A DNA stretch of 64,000 bases. Origin: Trichaptum fuscoviolaceum (lineage: Eukaryota; Basidiomycota; Agaricomycetes; Hymenochaetales; Trichaptaceae). The notes under the pieces were generated by a model. The model did no database searches and had not been told where the DNA came from. It saw only the letters and a list, made by a program, of their open reading frames with translations. The DNA lies in the NCBI GenBank assembly GCA_910574455.1, contig CAJSYZ010000005.1:6634001-6698000 (forward strand). The letters are read 5' to 3'. A program made the translations under genes and the position numbers. Shown here piece by piece: positions 23,519-33,865 of this stretch (position 1 is its first letter; each line of letters opens with the position of its first letter).

Positions 23519-24467
23519 ATGGTCGAACAAATCACTTTTTACACAAATGATGTGCGTCCATCATCATTTTTTTCTCTTTGGCTGATTGGAACTAACAGAG
23601 TTGCTAGATAAGCCCATTCGCGCACAGAGTGAGCGCTGTCTATGTCATGATGGACATATGTATTTCCTAACTTCGGGTCGTTGACTTCAGGTTGAGATAG
23701 CGTTGGAAGAAGCAGGTGTTGGAGACCAAGTGATCAGGTACAAAGTCCCCTTGAAAGCTACGGGTGACGACAAGCCCGCCTGGTTCTCCGAGAAAGTTAA
23801 CCCTCTTGGGACTGTAAGCACATCCGATTTTTATTGATTTACAGCTCAAAGCTGATGACCACACTCACGCGTCACTTTAGATTCCGGCCATAGCATATGG
23901 ATCTCAGCTCGCACCGGATCAGCCCAGCAGCACATCTGCAAAGATATCCGAGTCTCTAGTCATCGCCGAGTTCATCGCCGAGTTATATCCACGTTCAAAG
24001 CTTGTTCCAAGCGACCCAGTTCAGCGCGCCAAGGCACGAGCCTTTGCCACCGCGAGCCACTCAACCTTGAGGTCCTTCAGCAATGATAATCTCGAATCCA
24101 TTTTCGTAGTTTTCGACCAGTTACAGGCCCTCCTCCAGGACGGCGCAACATTCGCCGTCGGGAACGAGTTCACGATTGCTGATATATCAATCGCACCCCA
24201 ACTCGTACGAGTTGCAACGTGGCTGGAGAATGATTACTTCGGCAGGTACGACAAGAGTACGGTTGCAAAGGTGCAAGAGCTGTACAACAGTCCGAAATAC
24301 GACAGACTCAGAGAATACGTTCTACGTCTTCAAGAAAGGCCGAGCGTAAAGAAGACCTACTTGAAAGTAAGCTATATTTCTTTTCATCATCGTGCTCGTT
24401 TCTAAAAGCGATTGTGAAGGATGCTGCTATAGCATACTTCCGCAGAAGCCGCTCTCCGAAAGAATAG
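23519..24467 (+). CDS. Glutathione S-transferase (omega-like / fungal GST)
   Basis: Cytosolic enzyme of the thioredoxin-fold GST superfamily, using glutathione in conjugation or thiol-transfer reactions; the exact substrate is unknown. The first exon MVEQITFYTND joins an 18-base second exon and then HRVEIALEEAGVG, giving the active-site region NDISPFAHRVE. The position where omega-class enzymes carry cysteine (CPFAHR) is serine here. VNPLGT|IPAIAYG holds the cis-proline, and KISESLVIAEFIAELYP the glutamate-serine pair binding the glutathione gamma-glutamyl group. The all-helical C-domain includes FTIADISIAPQLVR. A last intron (gtaagc to ttgtgaag) lets the chain end DAAIAYFRRSRSPKE at 24467; without splicing it would stop at 24405. 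Appears intact, about 245 residues. Confidence 0.85.
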
Positions 24468-26039
24468 ATTGTATGCTTATAGAAATATAGTGTATAAATA
24501 TGAAGGATCTGACAAATAAAGAGAAGGACTGAACCACCAGCATTCGAGCCCTAAAGGATTGCGGTATACATAGCAGCATCACTTTAATTGATGATGTCAG
24601 ATATTCGGTGATTGTTGAACTCAACCAATATTAAAGAGTGCTTTACTAGATGCATATCTACGAGGAGCCTTACACCCTCCTATGCCCTCTGCCTCTTTAT
24701 GATGGCACGGGCAAGGATCAATAGTGGAAACAGATATCATTCATAGTTCAAGGGCTCACATGGGGCATTCTACGAGACGAAAGAAGGGGCATGGGGATCG
24801 ATAAGCATTCGAGCGTCTGTGTAAACGTCGACCAGGATGATAGCTTAAAAGCGTGTAAAGAGGTGTTTATTCAAAGAAGGATGCGACACCCACATCCGTC
24901 CTCGATGCCGAGGCTGTCCGCGGAATCATACCCACTAAGGACTCTATTGTAGATGAGCCTAAACAAACTGGAGTCAGAAACGTCGGATGGCTTCCCGCTA
25001 TTGACAGGATATACACAACACATAAAGGATGCTTTTGTCAAGCTTACAGATAGCGCGGTGCAATACGTCCACAGCTGCTCACCATATGTCGTCGCCAGGT
25101 CATCCCATTGTATGCTACGGTCTGTGCCACAGCGTAGCGGAGCCGTTGCGCAGGCGGAAGCAAACTCACTTTTTACCGTCCGCACACACACTTTGTAATA
25201 ATGTTGAATATGTTATTGAAGGGCACTGGGACGCCTTCAATACGGCATCGACATGGCCACGACTATCGTCTTCAGTTTCTCTCAACTTGAATAAAGTTGT
25301 CATGAGAATCGTGCCATTAGCTTGAAGGCACACCTTCGCTGTCGTCCGAGCCACCTTCTTCTTTCCGCCACGGACGGTATCAGGTACAACTGTCAATTTT
25401 GCTGGTAAAACGGCTTCTCGATAGCTTGACTAACTAGACATGCAAGAGCATTGGACAAGCACGTAGAGTTGATGCTATATGGTAACAAAACAAGTGTAAT
25501 TCCGCACGCAACTCGCCATTCATTTGAATTGTCTTGGAAGTGGAAGAGACGAGACAGTGTTGAGTGAAAACTTGAAGTCCTTCCCGAGTCCCTGCAACTC
25601 AAGATTTCACAGAGTAGATCATTGGTCGTCTGCGTTACATGCAAAGCTTCTGTTATTCACACTAAGTCATTATAATCTTGCGACAGATGGACGTTGGGGA
25701 CCAATACTTAGCCACTGGCCCTTTGAGAGACAATGTGGAACGTCACTCAAGTTGAAGTTCAATCCAACACGCATACTTGAAGACTAATGGGTGTCGACTC
25801 CCGTAGCTTCAAGTTCAACAGGAACCCGTAGAGAAAGTTTCATATCGTTCGTCTTCAAGTTATGGTGGTAGTAAGGTTCAAAGAAATGGTTGCCGAATGC
25901 GGGTTCTATAAGTTGAACTTGAATAAGCGTTCGGGTTCAACTTGCATGTGCTGCATGCTGCGGCGCAGTGCTCCTCTTGAAATCCCTCCCCCACTTCACT
26001 CTTTCCTACCCCCTCGACGATCTCAACTGCCTTTCCTTC
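24468..26039. other. Long intergenic region with repeated TTCAAGTT-like motif
   Basis: About 1.57 kb without a recognised gene. Between 25560 and 25960 the short motif ACTTGAA or its complement occurs about seven times. Minus-strand open frames at 24871-25191 and 25166-25396 show no recognisable domain. Confidence 0.4.
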
Positions 26040-28077
26040 ATGAGATTGTCAATAGCATTGGCAGCCGCGCTCGCGGCTGTACCAGCTACAGCCGGACCCG
26101 TGCGCGAGAGGAGCCTCCAGTCTATCCTCTCAGGCCTCTTGGATCACCAGGAGTTTGTTGGAGGACTCTTCGGCAACGTGATTCAGGATGTTGCTGAAGA
26201 GCTTGGGAGCGCAAAGGATAGGTCGCAGAAGGTGGTTGATGGTGCAAGACGTATTATTGATGATGCTGGACGGACGGTCGAGCGCTGGGTCCAAGACGGT
26301 CGGGACTACATCAAGCAGAACGACCTAATATGTGAGTGAATGCGATTTGAATCCTTTCATTGAGTCAAAAATGAATGAATTATCTCCGTTAGATGAGTTG
26401 CTGTCTCACCCGCTATTTGGTGGCTACCAAATGCGTGTCACGGAACCAACGCTCTGTGATCCAGGTGTTCAACAGTACTCTGGATACCTCGACGTCGCGG
26501 ATGGAAAGCATCTCTTCTACTGGTAGGTTCACAACTTTACATCTTAAGATCACAGTTCATTGTTATCGTAGGTTCTTTGAGTCCAGAAATGACCCCGAGA
26601 ACGACCCTCTCATTCTTTGGTTGAACGGTGGCCCGGGGTGCAGCTCCTCTACCGGCCTTCTCTTCGAGCTGGGTCCATGCAGCATTGCGGACGATGGCAA
26701 GAACGTGACGTACAACCCTCACAGCTGGAACACGCGCGCAAACATCATCTTCCTCGACCAGCCTGTGAATGTCGGTTTCTCATATTCCTCTGATGGGTCC
26801 AGCGTGAACACGAGTCCCGTCGCGGGCGTGGATGTCTACGCGTTTCTCGAACTCTTCCTCATGCGGTACCCCAAGTACGCTAAAGCACCCTTCCACATCG
26901 CCGCGGAGAGCTACGGCGGGACCTACGCACCGAACTTCGCGTCTGTGATCTACAAGAAGAACAAGGAGCTCGAGCTTGCGCAGAATAAGAACCAGGCCAA
27001 GGATCTCGTGAAGATCAACTTGGCATCCGTGATGATTGGAAATGGTATCACGAACCCGTATATCCAGGATGCGACGATTCCTGAATTTGCTTGCGACGGC
27101 CCGTACCCGATCTACTCTGACCCGGATGGACCGGAGTGCCAGGCACTTAGGGGCAAGGTCCCGACGTGTCAGCGTCTCATCCAGGCGTGCTACGACTACA
27201 ACAGCCGGCTCGCATGTGTCCCAGCCGCACTCTACTGCAACAGCCAGCTCTACGGGCCCATTCAACGTAAGTGTCATCATCCTCATTCCAGTCGAATCTA
27301 CACCTAAAGGCATATCTAGAGAGCGGACTGAACCCATACGACGTACGCAGGACATGCAACCCGGAGGAAGACACCTCGCTCTGCTACAAGCAAATGGGCT
27401 GGATTGAAACATGGATGAACGACCCGAAAGTCAAAGCCGCAGTCGGTGCGGACTCGTCGATCAAGTTCGCGTCCTGCAACCTCCAGGTCAACCAGGCGTT
27501 TCTGATGCAGGGCGACGGCATGCACAACTCCGCGCCGCTCCTCACAGACCTTGTCAACGACGGCATCCGGCTTCTCATCTACGCCGGCAACGCGGACTAC
27601 ATGTGCAACTTCATCGTAAGTCTTGAGCACCCGTGACATATTGGTCCGTGTTACTAACGCTGATCGCGTTGAGTAGGGAAACGAGGCCTGGCTCCAGGAA
27701 TTCGAGAGCAAGTTCCAAGAGGAGTTCCTCTTCGCTGACTCTCTTCCCTGGACAACCTTAGAGTCCGACAAGCTCGTCGGCTCGGTCCGGACTGCGACCG
27801 GGGGCTCAAAGGCTTCAGCCGGAAACGTCACTTTCGTAACCGTCTTCGAGGCTGGGTGAGTAGTGCTCTCTGTCCTTTATATGCGACGACCACAGAATTG
27901 ATGTATGCGCTCACTCTTCAGACATATGGTTCCTTTCGACCAACCCGAGGCTGCCTTGGTAAGGAGTGTTCACCCGACCTCCGTTCTCGAAACCATACTC
28001 ACCGCCATACTCTTTTCCAGGATCTCGTCCTCAGATGGCTAGATAACATCTCTCTGACGAACTCGACGAAGGCTTGA
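26040..28077 (+). CDS. Serine carboxypeptidase (peptidase S10, carboxypeptidase Y-like)
   Basis: Releases C-terminal residues from peptides; located in the vacuole or secreted. The signal peptide MRLSIALAAALAAVPATAG is followed by a helical propeptide (about 20-110). Conserved blocks are FFESRNDPENDPLILWLNGGPGCSS when split into its two halves (oxyanion region), then FLDQPVNVGFSYS, and the nucleophile motif AAESYGGTYAP with the catalytic serine. The aspartate motif is LIYAGNADYMCN and the histidine motif AGHMVPFDQP, reached through short exons. Introns of 50-65 bp join in frame (LFYW|FFESR, FI|GNEAWLQEF). Many cysteines in the cap domain fit CPY-type disulphides. A complete triad and a normal length of about 500 residues indicate a functional gene. 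Confidence 0.92.
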
Positions 28078-28687
28078 GTGAGAGGGTGCACTAAGTATTC
28101 AATTCTATACACGTCTTGCCCTCTTTCTCGAAATTCATCGTCCACCGTTTGTATACACGCCCCCTGTCTTCTTGTACTCGCTTAACCCATGTGATCGAAT
28201 ACAACAGATGTTCGTTTCCACCACGGCAAAAAAAAATAGAATATAATTCGGATGTTTCATCCAGACGACGTCGTATCGATACAAGGCAGAGTATGGAATA
28301 AGGGGTTTGATGACTAGCATGACGTTGAGCGTAAAAAAAAACGTAGCGTGAATATACAAATCGTGATTCGTCAAGAGAGAATAGCATCAATGCATGAAAA
28401 GCGTGAATAAGGTATGGATCAAGGCGTGAATAGCGTAAAAAATATAAGAGAGCCTGGACAGACTGCATGAATAAAACAGTCGTCTCAGGGACTCATTGAG
28501 TCGTAAATTCAAATAAAAAGCGAATAAATATGTTGACTTGCGCGACGCAAGTGTAAGAAAAAAAAAATCACGGCGAGCCGGGAAGACTGCCAGGAGGGGA
28601 GGAAGGGGTGGGAAGGGAAGGTACTGGTAGACGTGAAGACCGAAGACCAAAAAGCAGAGGGCACAGCGGAAACAGAGTGAGGTCTGT
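28078..28687. other. Convergent 3' intergenic region
   Basis: The tail-to-tail spacer between the carboxypeptidase and the DUF2235 gene is AT-rich with A-runs. No gene seen. Confidence 0.4.
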
Positions 28688-31600
28688 CTACCTGACCCAC
28701 TTTGGCGGCTTCTTGAACTGCAGGCGTGGTTTGTAACCCAGTTTCTCCATGCGGTATTTGACGCTGTAGTGCACGTTCAGCGGCTCGTCCTGGGGCACGT
28801 CCCTCGGGCGACCGCGGTTTATACTATATACCAGCAGAAGAAAAAGAAAAGAAAAGGGGCGGCGTCAGTTTGATCTCAAAAATCCTAGTGAATCAATACG
28901 ATAAGGGAGACTGGAGTTGATGTGAAGTTAGGGAGGGGGCCGGGGGAGGGGGGGGGTTAGAAGGCAATGGAGGGGAGAGGAAAGTGGTATAGAAAAAACG
29001 ATTCGAAATCCGAACGAAAACGAAAACCGGACGTACCACCACTTCTTCTTCCACGTCCCGTCCGGCCTGCGCACGCGCTCCCGCAGCGGCATGAACTCGA
29101 GGATCCACCAGTACCACGCCGCCTGGAGCTGGTCGTACTCGCGCTGTAGCGCGTCCTTCCGGTCCTCCTCGTCCTCGACTGGGATCCTGTACACGTCGTC
29201 TGCGGCTGCTTCGTCTTCGTCGTCGACCTCGACGACCCGCTCGGTGGCCTCGAACTCGGACTCGACGACGGCGCGGATGTACGCCTTCTCGTCCTCGACG
29301 CCCCCAGGCGAGTCTTCTTCGTCTTCGTCCTCGGTTCTGGTCTTGGACTTGTGAACTACGTCGACGGCGTCAACGGACGTGAAGTCCGTCTCCGTCTCCG
29401 CCATCGTCATCGTCTTCGCCCTGCGAACCGTATCGACATGCACCGAACGCGCCGGGAACTCATCGCCATCACCATCGCCGATGAGCGTCCCGTCCGCCGA
29501 GATGTTCGCTGCCCGCTTCTCCTCCTCCACCAAGCGCGTCACAGGGACAGGCTTCGGGCTCGGGCTCGCCGCCACCCGCTTCTCCCCCGCGTCTGGATCT
29601 GAAAACTCCAACGGGTCTTTTTCCATCGACCCCTTCCCCTTCTCATCAACCGCCGTCCCCTCAGACGGCGCGACGCCCACCTCCGGGCCCGGATTCGCCG
29701 AGGTCGGGATCGGGAATGGCTTCTCCTGAGGACCGTCGAGCGCCCGGTCCACGCAATGCGGGTACAGCGTCGCCGGGTCCAGCCCCAGATCAAGGAGACG
29801 CTCCGCGTCGAATTGGATGCCCTGTGTACGCAGCGAGACCAACAAATGAGCACTACTCCTTCAAATCACACCCAAACGGAAATAATGCAGAGCAAAGAGG
29901 GGAGGGGGAGACTCACTGTCTTCGCAAGGAAACACTCCCGGATCATCCACCTGAGGGGGATACGCGCCAGGCTGTGCGGCGTGTCGTTAGGCACGGAGCC
30001 GCCACCGACGTCTAAACAGACAGAGAAGGCGTTAGTGTCAATGCAATATACAATGCAGACAAAGTATGTAGAGCACAGCAAGAGAAAAAAGAAACGAAGA
30101 AAAAAACACAGCTTGATTGGAGAAAGGCTCGGTGGCTGAAGAAGCTTGAAGGGGATAAGATATATGGAGGGATAACTTGAAAGGAGAGGGGAAAGGGGAC
30201 TTTGATGGGTTGGGATCGAGATCCGCATAGTTGTAAGGTTCCGAGATAAAGTGAACTGGAGGAATGCGAGGCGCAGTGGTGATTTTTTTATATATTACAG
30301 AGTGGAGAGTGGAGAGGCACGAAAGAAGTAAAGAGCTGGAAACGTATAGAATGCGCTGATCTTATTTGAAAAAAGTCATAGAGGAAATAAATGACGAAAG
30401 AACCATTGAGTGACGAAAAGCAAAGGCGTAGACGCGAGAGAAATAAGAATGAAAATAATAGGACTCACCACAATGCACACCCGCAAACCAGACCTCCTTC
30501 ACATCCGTCTTCCGGCTGCGGTCGAGGTACATCTGCTCAAGCTTGTCGCGCTCGCTGTCCGGGCTCAGCTGCTCCTTCTCGTCCCCGTTGTCTTTCTCGC
30601 GCCCGTGGCTCTGACTTTTTGAGCGCGAATGCGAGCGGGCGCGGTCGGCCATGTCACCGAGCTCCTTCAGCGCGGGCTCGACGAAGCCGTGCACGGTGTC
30701 GTGCGCCCCGCGCGCGGAGCGCCGGAGCGAGCCCAGGAGGCGGCGCGTGCGGGAGCCCGAACCCGAACCAGAATCGGGGCGGGGGCTGGAGGATTCTGCG
30801 CGTGGCTTCGAGGCTGAGGCGGGGAGGACTGAGGTAGAGGAGGGCGCGGCGAAGGTGGGGGCCTTCGTGGGCCGTGGTGGTGGGGAGGACGACGAGGAAG
30901 AAGGCGCGGGAGGGAGGGACGCCGACTTTGTAGGGTTGGTGAGGGAGGACTGCGACTGGGAGTGTACCTCTTCGGTCGTCGTGACTGTCGTCGTCGTCAT
31001 CGTCGTCGTCTTAGTCAAGGTCTTTTTGACCGTCTCCTCCTCCTCCTCGCTGCGTATAGCAGACCCTTTCTTCGTTAAAGAACGTCCCCTCGCGGCGACC
31101 TCGTCCTTCTCTTTCGCACTCTCTTTCTTCTCTTTCGCGGTCTCTTTCTTCCCCATCGCACCCGCACCTACGGCCTTCCCCAGGCGCCGGACAGGGGCGC
31201 GCCAGTCGCCGCGCGCGGCCTCGCCCCTTGTGATGCGCTCGTAGCAGCTGGGCTTGAACTTCGCGCGGTGCTCGTCGAGGCTGAGCGCATGCCGGAACGT
31301 CTTGATCGCGGTGTTGCTCTTCGTGAACGGCAGAAAGGTCGGGAAGAGCCCGACGGAGGCGACGGTGTCCCACACGCCGACGAACGAGATGTCTACATCA
31401 ATCGAGAACGTCTTTTTCTGTTTCGGGCCGAGCAAAATCAATATATAAGTTTGCATTCGAAGGATGAAAGGGGAGACGCACAAACAAGACACTCTGCTTC
31501 CAGCCGAGCTCGTCGTCCTTCATGAACATCTTGTACGCGAACGGGACCTGCTGGTCGTTGCCCGCGGGGAGGACGCCGACCTTGTGGACCATGCCGGCGA

Positions 31601-32384
31601 GGGCGCGGGCGGTGTACGCGCCGCGCGAGAAGCCGAAGATGCAGATGCGGTCGCCGAGCTTGTAGTTCTGCATGAGGAACTGGTAGCCGGACATGACGTG
31701 GTAGTTGAGATTGTTTGCGAACATGAGGTCGATCAGCTTGTTCGTCTTGGAGTACAGCGGCGTGGCGATCTGTGGGATTGTGTATGTGCCGATGCCAGAC
31801 TGCGTTTTGTTTAGCGGGATCAGCGAAATGATATGACATGAAATGAAGATACACACCTGGTAGTAACAGAGCTGGCGCCTGCGGTCGCCCTTGGTGAGGA
31901 CGCTGAAGAACTGGACGACGTTGGAGTTGTCGAGGTCGAACGCGTCGCCGGTGCCGTCGAAGCACAGGACGAGCGTGCGGCACTTGTGTGCGGGGTCGTC
32001 TGCGCGCGGGATGACGGGCCCGTGGTACTCGGTCGACAGCGACGCGGCGGTGTCGACGCTGTGCACAGAAGCGGAGGCGGAGGAGATGCGCAGGCGGCGG
32101 GCGTGCAGCTTCGCGAGGCCTGTGCTGGGGAACGGGTGCAGCAGGTGCGCGTCGTTGTCGGTGTCCCCTGCGCCCGAGTGCGAGCGCGACAGGCCCGACG
32201 GGTGCTCGGGCGTATGGGGGTGTGCCGGATGCGGGAACTGGATGGTGTGGTGTGGAGGGGAAGTCGACATTGGGTCGGAGAGACGGATGTGCGCTGGGAG
32301 GCCGTCGAGGCTCGTTGGGCGGGGGCGGGCAGTCAGGATAGACGGCGCAGACGCTGCACTGTTTGTCGTGCTCATTGCGCTCAT
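28688..32384 (-). CDS. Large DUF2235 alpha/beta-hydrolase-domain protein
   Basis: About 1,000 residues from several exons. The N-terminal 150 residues are Ser/Pro/His-rich. The hydrolase domain starts at TLVLCFDGTGDAFD and continues with SGIGTYTIPQI, the nucleophile elbow IFGFSRGAYTARALAG (GxSxG-like GFSRG) and SFVGVWDTVASVGL; this order is typical of DUF2235, a family related to the bacterial Tle1 phospholipases. The domain is interrupted after GEAARGDW by a roughly 250-residue low-complexity Ser/Lys/Glu insert. It then resumes with EVWFAGVHC|DVGGG, IPLRWMIREC, a second acidic linker, and the C-terminal WYWWILEFMPLRERVRR and VHYSVKYRMEKLGYKP. The start is one of two close ATGs (32384 or 32375). 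Lipase or phospholipase activity is inferred only from family. Coding exons look intact. Confidence 0.82.
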
Positions 32385-32956
32385 GAAAATACAGCAAAGG
32401 AAAGACGATGAGCCGACTATTATATATACGAGAACACGGCTAGCGTCGGACTCGAAATCAGGGTGCTGTCCAACGAACCGATGACGATCAAGATCTAGCA
32501 AACGGCGCCCAGACATCACTGATTCAACCATTCCATTCGCCCGTGCTCACCGTGGAGGTCGGCGCTGTCCTAGTATCCCCTCGCCTTTTTGCCTCCGTGA
32601 AATGCAGCGGAACCAAACATTTGAAGTGAGACACCAATCACTGGCACAGCGCTCGGAGGCGATGTAGCGACGAGCTTCAAGTCAAAGGCGGCTTCTTTGG
32701 GTGCAGCGACTCCGAGCGCTCACCACCATTCTATTCACTCGGATGAATCTATCATGATCTCCATAGACTGCCAGGCAACAAGGAATCAAATAATCAAGAA
32801 ACGATGCGACCCTTCATGTTCATGATCGGCCCTTCCTATAATGAGCAGAAGAGACGCGGAGTAGACATGCGTGGAGGTCGGCCATCAGAGTCATCATTGC
32901 CGCCGGCCGGGTACACAGCAAGGACAAGTGGCGGGTGGAAGGCACCCGGGACACGG
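32385..32956. other. Intergenic spacer upstream of the DUF2235 gene
   Basis: Presumed promoter of the DUF2235 gene followed by the edge of a repeat-rich block. No other gene supported. Confidence 0.35.
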
Positions 32957-33507
32957 GCACTGGCAGGACCCCCGGCAATCCCTACAGATGCCTGCGCCTT
33001 GTCCGGATAAATTTTTTGAAAATTTGACCCCTAGGCTCAGTACAATCCGGATAAGAGGAGCCAAATTTTGAAAAATGCTCAGTAAATTGTCCAGATAAAT
33101 TGTCCCAAAAAGTGCTGAGGCCTGCCGCAAATTCGGCTAACATTGCCATAAATTGGGACCGATTTTTTTCTGAAAAACCGGGTACCAGTCCTGAAAATTT
33201 ATATTGCCGGCCCAAATTTGGTAGCCGGCAGACTTCGGCAATAGCCCGGCACAAGATCTCATTTGATTACCGGAATTGTATTACCAAATATGGATAGCCG
33301 AACCCGGATCCAAGGCCTGGTACGGAGTCCGGATAAAAAAACTCCTGCCGAAGGCCTGCCCGGTAGACCGGCTAAAATTGAGCTGAAAAGCCCTAGGCCT
33401 GCTCTGATCCGGATATGGGAGCCCGCATTTGAAATATTTTGTCCGGATACTACCCATCAATTTCCGGGCAGGCCTATATTGGGATTGCCGGGGGTCCTGC
33501 ACTGGCC
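32957..33507. mobile_element. Foldback / MITE-like element with GC-rich inverted ends
   Basis: The 20-mer GCAGGACCCCCGGCAATCCC (32963-32982) recurs as its exact reverse complement at 33481-33500. Inward from both ends the arms keep matching imperfectly (TCCGGATA, AAATTTTGAAAA and CTAGGC motifs recur in inverted order). The interior is rich in CCGGAT and AAATT words and has no coding capacity. This is the structure of a non-autonomous foldback element. Confidence 0.65.
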
Positions 33508-33519
33508 AGGCCCAAGGAG

Positions 33520-33865
33520 CCGGCTGGATTCCAGCCTGATGATGGCCTCTTCCCAGAACGGGATTCAAATAGGTTCGGGCTCTTTCCAGCTCACCTAATG
33601 AGCCCAAGGAATGGGGCATAAGTGCTTGGACACCACTGCGAGGTGACCCAGCAAATGTGCTCCGAGTTTGGCTGTGTGTAAGTGTTTTAATACCTGGCCG
33701 AATAGCTCAAGACCTTTTGGAGATCTCGAGCTATTCCAGCAGGCCTAAGGGTCTAGGACCCTATGGTGGCACTGTACCGGTTACTACAGTGAGGGCCAGT
33801 GACCCGGTTACACCCCGCACACATCCGCCTTGCTCATTGTTGCCAACAGCGAGCAAGGCCTCTTC
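33520..33865 (+). repeat. Left long inverted repeat
   Basis: Shares, in reverse complement with 36415-36757, blocks such as AGTGCTTGGACACCACTGCG, GGTGACCCAGCAAATGTGCT, AAGTGTTTTAATACCTGGC and GCAGGCCTAAGGGTCTAG. Overall identity by eye is roughly 75-80 percent. Confidence 0.75.

Noticed and set aside
24871..25396. Two minus-strand frames of 106 and 76 codons
   Set aside because: No domain, no clear splice continuation, and composition typical of spacer.
28967..32484. Several long plus-strand and alternative-frame ORFs across the DUF2235 gene
   Set aside because: GC-rich low-complexity coding sequence opens shadow frames; only the minus frame carries conserved hydrolase motifs.
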